Shown piece after piece: positions 27,766 to 38,900 of a stretch of DNA of 64,000 nucleotides. The position numbers and the translations under genes are program-made. The stretch is from Polychytrium aggregatum. Its lineage: Eukaryota; Chytridiomycota; Chytridiomycetes; Polychytriales. Position 1 is the first letter of the stretch, and every line of letters begins with the position of its first letter. The stretch covers positions 1 to 64,000 of the forward strand of contig NW_026516233.1 of the NCBI RefSeq assembly GCF_025602895.1. Reading direction: 5' to 3'. Under the pieces are notes generated by a model. It was not told the DNA's origin and searched no databases. It worked only from the letters and a program-made list of their open reading frames with translations.

Positions 27766-30700
27766 TTAGATGAGTGGAGGAACGAGGGCGAGGAGTGGTG
27801 GGCTTACCAGGATGATGACGGGACGGACAGGATTTATCTTGCTCATCACGAAAAATACACCGGATGGGGGAGTAAAGCAATGAGCCGAGCTGAAGAGGAG
27901 GAGTGGAATCTTGATGCGATGGCTGCCGTGGCGGATCCATTGGGGAGCGTTATCGATTCCGATCCACTGGGATGAAGAATTTGAGTCGGATGCGGCGATG
28001 AAGTTGGTGGGATTATAGTTGGAAGAAATCCACTGGTCACCACGGCGGACGAAACAAGTTCGACTATTATCCCAGGCCCAAATCTTGATCGGGTTGCCTT
28101 CGAATGAGATTGCCATGGAGTTCATGTAGTTCGGGTGCCCCTCGAGGGTGTGCTTCACCTGGCCAGTGGTGGCATCCCACACCTTGATGGTCTTGTCACG
28201 AGAGCCAGAGACTACCCACTTGCCATCAGGTGAGAATGCCACGGATGTCACAATATCTGTATGTTCCTCGAGAGTGTGCTTCAGTTGGCCCGCAGAAGCA
28301 TCCCACACCTTGATGGTCTTGTCTGTCGAGCCAGAGGCTATCCACTCGCCATTGGGTGAGATCGCCACGGAGTTCACATTGTTTGTGTGTCCCTCGATGA
28401 TGCGCTTCACCCGACCCGTGGCGGTATCCCATATTTTGATGGTCTTGTCACGGGAACCGGAGGCAATCCACTTGCCATCAGGTGAGAATGTCAGGGAGTA
28501 CACCCAGTATGTGTGTCCCTCAAGAGTGTGCTTCACCTGGCCAGTCGAAATATCCCACACTTTGATGGTCTTGTCACCGGAGCCGGAGGCAATCCACCTG
28601 TCATCAGGTGAGAATGCCACGGATGTCACAATATTGGTGTGTTCCTCGAGAGTGTGCTTCACCTGGCCCGTCGAAATATCCCACACCTTGATGGTCTTGT
28701 CAGTCGAGCCAGAGGCTATCCACTCGCCATTGGGTGAGATCGCCACGGAGTTCACATTGTTTGTGTGTCCCTCGATGATGCGCTTCACCCGACCCGTGGC
28801 GGTATCCCATATTTTGATGGTCTTGTCACGGGAACCGGAGGCAATCCACTTGCCATCAGGTGAGAATGTCAGGGAGTACACCCAGTATGTGTGTCCCTCA
28901 AGAGTGTGCTTCAACTGGCCAGTCACGGCATCCCATACTTTGATCGTCTTGTCACGAGAGCCAGAGACTACCCACTTGCCATCAGGTGAGAATGCTGTAG
29001 ATGTAGCGGTATCTGTGTGTCCCTCGAGGGTGTGCTTCAGCTGGCCAGTGGTGGCATCCCACACCTTGATCGTCTTGTCGTCGGAACCAGAGGCGATCCA
29101 CTTGCCATCAGGTGAGATCGCCACGGAGTTCACACTTTTCTCGTGTCCCTCGAGAGTGTGCTTCACCTGGCCAGTCGAAATATCCCACACCTTGATGGTG
29201 TTGTCACTAGAGCCAGAGGCAATCCACTCGCCATCTGATGAGATCGCCACAGAGTTCACATATCCTGTGTGTCCCTTGAGGTTGTACTTCCACTGGCCAG
29301 TAGCGGCACTCCACACTTTGATGGTCTTGTCGGAGGAGCCAGAGACAATCCACCTACCATCTGGCGAGATTGCCACAGAGTTCACTTCTTTTGTGTGTCT
29401 CTTGAGGGTGTGTTTCAACTGGCCAGTGATGATATCCCACACCTTGATCGTCCTGTCCTCGGAACCAGAGACAATCCACCTGCCATCGGGTGAGATCACT
29501 ACGGAGTTCACACTATTTTCATGTCCATCGAGAGTATGCTTCAACTGGCCAGTGGCAGCATGCCACATTTTGATTGTCTTGTCACCGGAGCCGGAGACAA
29601 TCCACTTGGCATCAAGTGAGATCGCCATCGAGTTCACTCCACCATCATGTCCGCTCATTGTCATCTCACACGGATCCCAGGTGGGTGCTGGACCGGCCGT
29701 GACCAGGAACGGGATCTTGTCCTCGAGTCGGTCGGCATATGTCTTGTAGATCGCCGTCTCCTTCGGTGTGAATGCAAACCCCGAGTTGTACACCTGTGGT
29801 GCACTCTTGATGATCGGATCGGCAAACTCGCGGATGAATCGATACGTGTCCTTGACCAGTTCCTTCGTGGTATCGTCGACGATGGTGCTGGGTGCCTTGT
29901 CAATCACTCCTCGCAGCACAGCCAGTTGCTCGGCAATCTCCTGAATACGGTGTGTGAGCGACCCACACTCGAGCCAGAAGAACACATGCGTCTTGACGAA
30001 CCGAGTGAGCACCGCTGCAGCATCGACAGTCTCGGCCGACTGCCACACCGAACTCGACTCGGCCACTCCTTCCACACACCACACAAAGTGTGTGATCCAG
30101 TGGGCGACGCTGTATCGCAGCGACGGTGTGATCTTGTCTGCGACCCTGTCCTCGAGGTCTGGGGTGTTGTCGTGAAAGTCGTAGATCTCGCAGATGTTGA
30201 CCACTGGCTCGTGCGAGAGGATCACTCCGAGACATCCCTGGGCAAACACCGTGTGGAACGAGCCCGACACATGCCATGGATGGCCAGCCGATGCGTCGCC
30301 GAGGAGATAGTCCGCCACCGACTTGTGGTTGAACTTGACTTCGGTGTTGGTGGACGGGCTGCCTCGGGGACCCAGTCCATTGGCGCCAGGATCGAGGACC
30401 AGACTGAGGCTCTTGAGACACTCGCAAACGACGCCGATCTCGAGTCCAAACACATCGGCGATGATCTGCGGGGTCAGGATCGACTGGGCCGTGGCGATGG
30501 CCGACACCACCGTGACCAACTCGGCCGGGTGGCTCGACTGCGAGTGGATCTTGGCGAATGTCTTGTGGTACAGCTGCCCGACATCGGCAGCGCTGTCGTT
30601 GATGTCCTTGATGGTGGTGAGTGTCACTGGGCCGTCCGTGGATGCTGCGTCGACGGTGTTGAGGATCAGGTTGATCCACACGAATGTCTTGGACTGGTCC

Positions 30701-32806
30701 AGCAGGATGGCGACTGCCTCGGTGCGGTCCAAGTCACTGAGAGTGTCATACACTCGCAGTCGGTGGCGGATGAACACCTCGAGGTCACGGATGTTCTCCT
30801 CGCTCGAGGGTTCGATTGTCTTGGTCGGGACTCCATCGAATGCTGCCTTGATGTCCTCCTCGGGTCGGGATGTCAGCAGCAGCTTGAACCACGGACGGGT
30901 CCTGCTCAGCTCGACAAAGCGCCAGGCAAGCAGACTGAGCAGCTGGTCGCGCGGAGAACACTCGTCCAGTCCATCCACCAGGATCATCACCGATCCCTTG
31001 GGTCTGTATTCGCCAATGGCTTCGAGTGGATCAGCAATCACGGCCTTGAACAGATCGTTGATGCTCATCTTGTCGAGATCGTCTTTCTTGTGGCCAGCCT
31101 CGAGCAGCTTGCGGCCGATCGGCGAGTACCACTTGCACAGACCGTATGCGATGGTGTTCAACACAACTCGTGGATCGCTCTTGCGAGTGTCGTTGTACTT
31201 GAGGAACAGCGCCGACACCAACTGTGCGTTTGCCTGGAGGATGTTGGCGATCTGGGCGGCGGCGACAGACTTGCCCACACCAGCAACGGCATTGACCCAC
31301 AGGACAGTGTCGGTGGTGTCCTGGTTGACCCACTCGGTAGTCTGGTCGAACAGCCACTGGCGAGTGCCTTCGACAAACAGATGCTCAAGTGCTTGTCTGT
31401 CCAGGGTTGAGTCGATGGGACTGAGGAGGAGTCGCAGGGCGTGGTTCTCGTTGGCAGTGAGGACAGTCGATCCACTCGGCAGATAGGCTGGTACGGTGGC
31501 AACGAGGCTGGTTTTCTTCCAAGTCTCGCGGATCTCGGGGACGAGTCTGTGGATGTGTGAGTCAGCATCTAGATGGTCTGCATCAATGAACTGATGGATG
31601 AGACGGATGCCATCAGCAAGTCTTACAGACACACTCACTTGGTGACGGCATAGTCGTCGGCGGCAATCAGCGCCTGCAGCTTGAGCAACTCCTCGAGAGT
31701 CTGGCGCACGGTGAGGGGAGGGCTGATCTGGTGCAGGTTGGAGGGACTTGCTCTGTGGCAGTGGATGGCATTGGGAAAGTCGTTTGTGTTGGGGAACCAG
31801 TCCCTGGTGTACTTGGTGCCGTCAATCATCACACTTGACTTGATGAGGATCGGCAGGATCTGGACGGGCGAGCGGGTGTTCTGGGTCTCCTTCATCTGCT
31901 TCAGAGCCAGCTCAATCTGGGACAGGATCGTCGGTGAGTAGATGGCGAGTGGATGGTGCTGGACTGGATCGACGACTCTCACCTCGAGGAACTGGTTGTC
32001 GGGACGGGTGTTGGCATTCTTGGTTCTCTTGAGTCCAGCCTCGGAGAGGAGGAGCACAATGACCTTGGAGTTGGCCAGGCCGTTCATAAAGCCATCCTCC
32101 CAGTCCAGTCCGTTCTCGAGGCATCGGGCGTCCAGGTAGACATGGGAGGGATGCTGCTCGCCGACACGACCAGCACTGAGGGCCGAGTGGAGTTTGACAG
32201 CAGTCACCTCCTCACTGGCCACACGATAGCTGGATGGATGCAATATCGATGAGATGGATGCGAGATGGATGCGAGATGGATGCGAGATGGATGTGAATGG
32301 ATCGTGGGCAACAACAATCGCCACCAACAAACCTGATGAAGATGTCGTGGATATGGAAGCCGTTGGTGCAAGTCCACTCGGGATTGAGGACAGGCGGGTT
32401 GTATTCTCGCTCGTTGGCAGCAGGAGTGAGGGTCGAGGTAGAAATGGCAACGACTGGAGGGGCAGTGGGAGTTGTGATGGCTTGTTGGTTGTGGTCTCGC
32501 TGAGCTCGTTTGATCTTGGTGATTGCTCCAGACTTGAGACCGATTGCACTCATTTCCTCGCCCGGCATATCCAGGATCTGGATGGGGATTGGTATCAGCC
32601 ACCGGGCAGCGGCCACACTCTACCACCTCATCAGCACATACCGAGTCGATGGTGTCGTATTCGTTGTCCAGCAGACATTGCCTGTTTCTCTCCAGTCCAT
32701 ATCGTTTGAGGAAAGCGTCAAAGTCGTCTGTTCAGGGCAAGCCACCAGTCAGCTGCTGTGCAAGTGTCCACCATCCTGCCACGATGCGGCACTCACCTCC
32801 CGACAT
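27766..32806 (-). CDS. SAM-TIR-NACHT-WD40 receptor-like protein (STAND/NLR class)
   Basis: My model has five exons: 32806-32797, 32727-32642, 32577-32333, 32229-31639 and 31546-27766. All splice sites are GT-AG, and phases fit through to the stop (about 1,570 residues). Residues 1-62 form a SAM domain (FDAFLKRYGLERN ... IGLKSGAITKIKRA). A TIR domain (about 108-260) begins DIFISYRVASEE and has CLENGLDWEDGF and VIVLLLSEAG; Glu in ILSQIELAL could be the catalytic NADase residue. The NACHT ATPase has Walker A AGVGKS (about 400) and Walker B ILVDGLDEC (about 500). A helical post-NACHT module precedes 12 canonical plus one degenerate WD40 repeats (about 945-1465). STAND proteins of this layout are intracellular sensors; the ligand is unknown. 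It is transcribed divergently from the kinase gene at 33,484. Confidence 0.88.
28120..29660 (-). repeat. Coding array of 126-bp WD40 units with a 378-bp internal duplication
   Basis: Each unit is 42 codons with the signature [12 protein letters not shown]. A three-unit block is nearly identical at an offset of 378 bp; for example GTCGAG at 28,325 recurs at 28,703 with matching flanks for about 200 bp. Confidence 0.9.
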
Positions 32807-33483
32807 TGCAGAGTCCCAGGACAGGCGATGTCAATGGAAGGCAGATTGACAGAAGGCGAGGGGGAATGAGAAGGCAGGGAGACGCCACCAGTTTTGGGGA
32901 ATCAACTTGCCAGCGAAGCCAAATGGAGCCAGGGTGGATCCAGGTTGGAGCCGGGTGGCGATGCAATCAACTCTGGTCAATCCAGCACACAATCTCGCCT
33001 TTGACACTTCATCATCTTTCATGGGCCATCATGGCAGGGCACTGTGGTGTGGAAGCAAGGTGATGGTCTTGGAGTTCGGGGAGTCGGTAGGCTGTTCGGT
33101 GTCCTTGTGACGACATTGATCTCGGATTTGACCTTGACATCCTTCCGAGTGTGGGCAATGAGGACTGGCTGTTCGAAGCAGAGGTGGTTGCCAAGATAGA
33201 TCCGGCAGGTCTGATATGGAATATATGAGCCACATACTTGGATGACAGGATGCGGCTTCGATTCCACATTCGATTTCATGATCGATTCATGTTCAATGAC
33301 TGTGGCAGTGCAAGAGGAACAACGACTCCAGCCATCAAACAAACGAATCGAGCCAGATTTGTGTGTGTGATCTCGATAGCCAGTGTTTGGCTGGCCAGGG
33401 TTTAGTTCCCTCACCAAATCCTGCCCATCTCCATTTCCTGCTTGCCTCCCTGTCATCCTATCCAATTGTCTCCCATATTCACC
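32807..33483. other. Divergent intergenic region between the TIR and kinase-Sel1 genes
   Basis: 677 bp with no supported gene. It must hold both promoters. A GTTTGGCTGGCCA box at 33,385-33,397 lies 99 bp before the kinase start. A long minus-strand frame across it is a shadow that continues antisense into the kinase gene. Confidence 0.6.
33385..33397 (+). promoter_or_regulatory. Candidate shared promoter box GTTTGGCTGGCCA
   Basis: The same 13-mer occurs at 40,359-40,371, 120 bp before the Sel1-only gene. Both copies follow a TGTGTGTG run. It is either a retained duplicate of the promoter or a common regulatory site. Confidence 0.4.
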
Positions 33484-35502
33484 ATGGCCAGCAGAGCCAT
33501 CATCAGCCCCGCTCCCGAGCGTCCGTCCTGGTACATCTCGCCCAGGGACATCACCGACCGCTCGGCCAACCCCATCGGCCGCGGTGGCTTTGGCGAGGTC
33601 TTCACTGGCACATACTTTGGCTCCAAGGTCGCCATCAAGCAGCTCCTCGGAAACTACAACAACCGGGAGCTCGCTGACTACAACCATGAGATCGATATCT
33701 GGCAGAAACTCAGCCACCCCAACATCCTCCCTCTGCTCGGTGCCTGCGACAAAGACGACGACGGCAATCCGATTCCTCCCTTCATGGTCTCGCCCTTCAT
33801 GCCCAACGGCACCCTTCGCAACCATGTTGCCAACAACAATGTCCCACTTGAGGAGAAGCTCCGTCTCCTCTTCCAAGCTGCATCGGCTCTGGCATACCTC
33901 CATTCCCGCCGCATCATCCACGGCGATCTCAAGGCCCTGAACATTCTCCTGGACGGCTTGAACAACGCCGTCGTCACCGACTTTGGCATGTCCCGCACCA
34001 AGCACACCTCTGCCTCGCTGGACCGCAACCGATCCATGGGCCCCACCGGCGGTACCGACGGTTACATTGCACCCGAGATGCTGGACGATGATGATCCCAG
34101 TGGCACGACCATGAAGACCGACGTCTACGCCTTCGCCATCACCATGTATGAAGTCCTCAACGATGCCAAACCCGTCTGGGTCACCAGCAACGGACAAGCA
34201 ATGCTCAGCCGCGCTATCGAACGCATTTCATGCAACGGCAAGCGCCCCAAGCGTCTCGATGGCATCCCCGACGATATCTGGGCCCTCATCGAGCTCTGCT
34301 GGCAACAAGATCCCGCCGCCCGCCCTGCCTTCACCGAGATCCTTGCCGTCCTCCAGCCATACAACCGAGCTGTTATCCCTGCAAGCGCTGCTCTCGCTGC
34401 TCCAGCCGCCGCCAAGTTCCCTTCCGTCAACCGGGTTGCCAGCCATTTCACCACTCTCAGCGTGAACAACCAGCCCCCATCCCAGTCCAGTCGTCCTGCC
34501 GAGCTCAAGTTTGACGGTATCGAATCGGCCACTCGTCTCCCTGCCTCCATTATCTCCCGCGCCAAGCAAGGTGATCCCGATGCCTGTCTCGATGCTGCCA
34601 AGATGGTCTCGGAGGGTCTCCCTGCACGCCACCAAGATTGGAAGCTCGCCGCCCAGCTGTTCAAGGCCGCTGCCGACCGCGGCAGCCTCGAAGCATCTTT
34701 CCAGCTGGCCTGGCTCGCGTTCCTGGGCGAGGGAATGGCCAAGAACGACCGCAGCGCCTTCGACCACTGGCAAGAAGTCAGCACCAAGTCGGATGACAAG
34801 GTCCTCAAGCCCATCGCCACTCACATGGTCGGTTGGATGCATTATCTTGGCCGGGGCACTCAGCAGGACATACAGAAGGGCACCAAGATCATCCGCGACA
34901 ACAAATCGGATGAGTTCAAGCTGGGGGAAGACGAGTGTCTGGCAGCGCGATGGAACGCCATCAAGTCTGATTCACCCGCATCCTGCAAGTTCTTCGAGCT
35001 GTGCCAGTTGGGATCGGAGCAAGAATGGCTGTGCAGACACTTGATGGCTGTGTGTGTGTTCCATGGATTCGGAACCATAGAGGACGAGAAGCAGGCAGCA
35101 GGCACCTTTGAGCAGCTCGCCAACGAAGGCCACAGCGACAGCCAATTGTGGATTGGAGAGTGCTACTACGATGACTGGGGAGTATCTAGGGACTGGAGGA
35201 AGGCATTCGGGTGGTTCAGCAAGTCTGCTGGCAAAGGCAATTCGTATGGGCAGTGGAGGGTTGGCCGCGGCTACCACCGTGGATACGGAGTCACCAAGGA
35301 CCACACCAAGGCAGTCGAGTGGCTCCGCAAGTCGGCCGGGCAAGGAAATCGGTATGGACAAGATATTCTCGGCTTCTGCTACCATGATGGGTATGGTGTC
35401 CCCAAGAACATCGACACCGCCATCTTCTGGTACCGCAAGTCCGCCGACCAGGGATGCGATTGGGCCATCGACAGTCTCAAGAAACTCGACCAGTGGCCCT
35501 GA
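33484..35502 (+). CDS. TKL-like protein kinase with C-terminal Sel1 repeats
   Basis: A single-exon gene of 672 residues from Met 33,484; an in-frame Met at 33,442 is less likely. The kinase domain spans about residues 15-290. It has the glycine loop GRGGFGEV, the ATP lysine in KVAIKQL, the catalytic loop HGDLKALNILL (HGD where HRD is usual), DFGMSRT and IAPEML. A linker leads to Sel1-like repeats (about 370-672). These include a block with HWQEVSTKSDDKV and HMVGWMHYLGRGTQQD and four typical repeats near the end (FGWFSKSAGKGN, VEWLRKSAGQGN, IFWYRKSADQGC). Sel1 repeats form a solenoid for protein contacts. The C-terminal part is closely shared with the gene at 40,479 and the kinase part with 42,416-46,423. 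It lacks a signal peptide and is probably cytosolic. Confidence 0.9.
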   Translation: MASRAIISPAPERPSWYISPRDITDRSANPIGRGGFGEVFTGTYFGSKVAIKQLLGNYNNRELADYNHEIDIWQKLSHPNILPLLGACDKDDDGNPIPPFMVSPFMPNGTLRNHVANNNVPLEEKLRLLFQAASALAYLHSRRIIHGDLKALNILLDGLNNAVVTDFGMSRTKHTSASLDRNRSMGPTGGTDGYIAPEMLDDDDPSGTTMKTDVYAFAITMYEVLNDAKPVWVTSNGQAMLSRAIERISCNGKRPKRLDGIPDDIWALIELCWQQDPAARPAFTEILAVLQPYNRAVIPASAALAAPAAAKFPSVNRVASHFTTLSVNNQPPSQSSRPAELKFDGIESATRLPASIISRAKQGDPDACLDAAKMVSEGLPARHQDWKLAAQLFKAAADRGSLEASFQLAWLAFLGEGMAKNDRSAFDHWQEVSTKSDDKVLKPIATHMVGWMHYLGRGTQQDIQKGTKIIRDNKSDEFKLGEDECLAARWNAIKSDSPASCKFFELCQLGSEQEWLCRHLMAVCVFHGFGTIEDEKQAAGTFEQLANEGHSDSQLWIGECYYDDWGVSRDWRKAFGWFSKSAGKGNSYGQWRVGRGYHRGYGVTKDHTKAVEWLRKSAGQGNRYGQDILGFCYHDGYGVPKNIDTAIFWYRKSADQGCDWAIDSLKKLDQWP

Positions 35503-35977
35503 TGTCCGTCTCGAATACCAACTCGCTAGCAGCCATGGTCCTCCAGCCCCATTTGCAACCAGAGCTACAAAGCAAGCCATATCAGCATACCCATCATATC
35601 GCCATGATTCCAGTAGTGGACTAGCAAGGAGATTCCTACGAAACGGAAATGGCCAGGTCATCTTCTGTCTGACCTTCAATTCCCCACCAAATGCTGACCC
35701 GAAAATGAGTTAGTTGACCATCCGATCAATTTGATTTGATTCAGCCGTTTGCCACCCGTCCCCAACTCGCTCCATCCCATGTTCCAGATGCCGGAATGGT
35801 TCATCGGCTTTGTTGAAACGGCATCTGCGGTCGGGTTTGGAGTTTGAACACAAATGGCGACGACAGAGACTGATCCATGCGCATAATAGCATGGCACAGT
35901 TGCACTTTATTCATGACGTCCGTTCACCGGTTGCGATCGATGTTCTTGTGCTGGTCATGAACATATTCATACCGGCT
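35503..35977. other. Convergent intergenic spacer
   Basis: 475 bp between the 3' ends of the kinase-Sel1 and kinase-WD40 genes. Only shadow frames are present; I see nothing else in it. Confidence 0.6.
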
Positions 35978-38900
35978 TCAACGGAAGAACTTTGCCAGTC
36001 CCTTTGGTTTGGCGGCTTCGATTCTTCTCGCCTCCTCAACCTTTCTTGCCTGCTCTTGCGCAACTCTTGCTTCCTCGACCTTTCTCTCTTCTTCGTACTT
36101 TCTAGCTTCGGCATATATCGTTTGTTCTTGAGCGATTCGCGCCTGTTCTTCGCAGTATGCTGCCACGAGCCGACTTGCAAGGATCGCTGCTGCACGAGCT
36201 AGGTTGTGGGGATTATTCGAGTTGCTGATGTACTTGGCAAACACAACTTGGATTTCAGGGATGCCCAGGTACACAGGCTGATGTTTATTAATGGTTAGTC
36301 GGGGGATGTGGGCACTGAAATGGTGGTCCGACAGACTTACCAAAATATGGCTGACGATCTTCTTGCTGGGGCGGCCAAGATTCAATGGTATCTTGATGGC
36401 ATGAACTCCGTGGCGGATCCACTGTGGCTGATTGTCGATTTCAACCCACTCAGCGAATAACAGTGAGCTGGAAGCCGCGACAAAGGACGCCGGACTATCC
36501 CAGCTACGGACAAAGCCGTTGCCACGACGAACCCAGATGATATCGTTGCCATCGTTTTGACGGGAGAGGATTGAGTTGCCATCGGATGAGATCGCCACGC
36601 TGTTGACAGCGCCTGTGTGTCCTTCGAGGGTGTACTTCAACTGGCCCACGGTAGCATCCCACACCTTGACAGTCTTGTCACTTGATCCAGAGACGAACCA
36701 TTTGCCGTCGGATGAGATGGCTATTGAGCTAACAGCGCCTGAATGACCCTCGAGGCTGCGTTTCAGCTGACCCGTGGTGGCATCCCACACCTTGATAGTC
36801 TTGTCGTATGAGCCGGAGGCCAGCCACTTGCCGTCGGCTGAGATGGCTACGGAGTACACATAATTGATGTGTCCCTCGAGAGTGTGCTTCAGCCGGCCCG
36901 TAGTAGCATCCCACACCTTGATAGTCTTGTCGTATGAGCCGGAGGCCAGCCACTTGCCGTCGGCTGAGATGGCTACGGAGTACACATAATTGATGTGTCC
37001 CTCGAGAGTGTGCTTCAGCCGGCCCGTAGTAGCATCCCACACCTTGATAGTCTTGTCGTATGAGCCAGAGGCCAGCCACTTGCCGTCGGGTGAAAAAGCC
37101 ACAGAGTTCACCTGACTGGTATGTCCCACTAGAGTGTACTTCAAACTGCATGAAATAGTATCCCAAAGCTTGATTCTGCTGTTGTTTCCCCTTTCGACCA
37201 CCGCCACAAGCGTGCCATCAGGTGAGATTGCCGATTGGAATTTCATCTCCAAATGACTGGTGAAGGCTCTCTCGATTTGCCCGGTGCTTGCGTTCAGATG
37301 CTTGATTGTGCAGTCTGACTGGACAAGCACAAGCGTCGTGGCATCGGGTGCGGCTATCATGGCTGCAACACCCATTGATATCGATCTCAACTCGCAAGTC
37401 GCAGCATTCCACAGCTTAATAGTTCCATCGCTTGACCAAGATGCAATCCAGGTCCTACCTGGTGAAATCACATATGACCCCACCTCCAATTGTCCCTCCG
37501 TCGATTGCACTGGGCTGTCCCAGTGGCTCTTAAGACCCAGAATAGCCAAGAATGGAATCTTGTCCTCGAGCCGAGAAGCATATGTCTGGTATATCGCCGT
37601 CTCCTTTGGAGTGAAGGCATACCCCGAGTTGTACACCTGAGGTGCACTCTTGCTGATCGGGTCGGCAAATTCGCGGATGAATCGGTGAGTGTCCTTGACC
37701 AGTTCCTTCGTGGTATCATCAAAGGCGGTGCTCGATGCCATTGCGAGTGCTTCCTCCAGCGAGCGAAGCTGTGTGGTAAGCTCTGATATCACATGAGTCA
37801 GCGAACCAGCTTCCAGCCAAAATAGCACATGGCTGGTGAGGAACTGGCTGAGCAAGTCGCCCAAGCCAGACGCACGGTACTGCTTCCAGATCTGCCGGTC
37901 AAACGATTCTTCGTTGATGCACCACACAAAGTGTGTGATCCAGTGGGCGACGCTATATCGGAGCGATGGTGTAATCTTGGCTCTGACTCGGCCCTCGAGG
38001 TCAGGGATTTTGTCGTGAAAGTCGTAAATGTCACAGATATTGATCACTGGCTCGTGCGAGAGGATCGACAGCAGACACTGGGAGGCGAACGCCATGTGAA
38101 ACTTGGGGGAGACATGGAACGGTTCGCTGGCAGACTCGTCTCCGAGCAGATATGCGACGATGGACTTGTGCTTCTGGGCCTTGGCCATTGAGCTGCCTTG
38201 CTTGTCGCGGTTCAGTTTGCCGGGATCGAGAACGGGTTCGAGCTCCTTGATGCACCGACGGACGATTCGGATGTCAACCCCAAAGAGATCGGTAATCATT
38301 CGGATAGTCAGGGGAGACTGTGACGTCGCGATGGCCGAGATGAACAGCGGGAGCTGCTGCTGATTGCGGGACTGGGCATAGATATTGGCAAAGGCCCGCT
38401 GGTAGCTGGTACTGTCGTTTCCATCGGAGACCGCAAACCACAGATCAAACTCATCGTCATCGTCTTCGTCTGAATCAAACTCAGCATCGACATGGAGCAG
38501 CTGCAGTGCGTCTGCCAGGCTCTTGACAGGAATTGGCTTGGACGTGAGCACTGCAGCAGCAAGAGGGGTTTGGGGAGTCAATGGTTCGGGGAAGGACATC
38601 CTGGGAGCGGATACTTCTTGTATTGGCTGGAACGACTCCAAGCGACGAGGGGCGATGATAGTGGGTCTTTGCACCACGTCTTGAATGGGAGAGATCTCAA
38701 TGGACTGACGGAGGATAGCAAGGATTTCGGGGAACTTGGGTCGCTGGGAGGGGTCTTGGTGCCAGCAGCGCTCGATGAGGGCACGGATGTCGTCGGGGAT
38801 GCCGTCGAACTGCTTGGGACGGTTGCCTCGGAGGACTTGGCGCTCGATGGCTGTGGGTCTCATTGGCTGGCCATCGTTGGTGACCCAGATGGGCTTGCAG

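Noticed and set aside
28148-29749. 533-codon plus-strand repeat protein
   Set aside because: It is the antisense of the WD40 array; its periodicity comes from the 126-bp units.
29647-31486. Two long plus-strand frames opposite the NACHT region
   Set aside because: Shadows of the NACHT exon; no start context or domain.
33019-34197. 392-codon minus-strand frame at the TIR/kinase divergent promoter
   Set aside because: Antisense to the kinase; no recognisable domain, and the kinase motifs on the plus strand are unambiguous.
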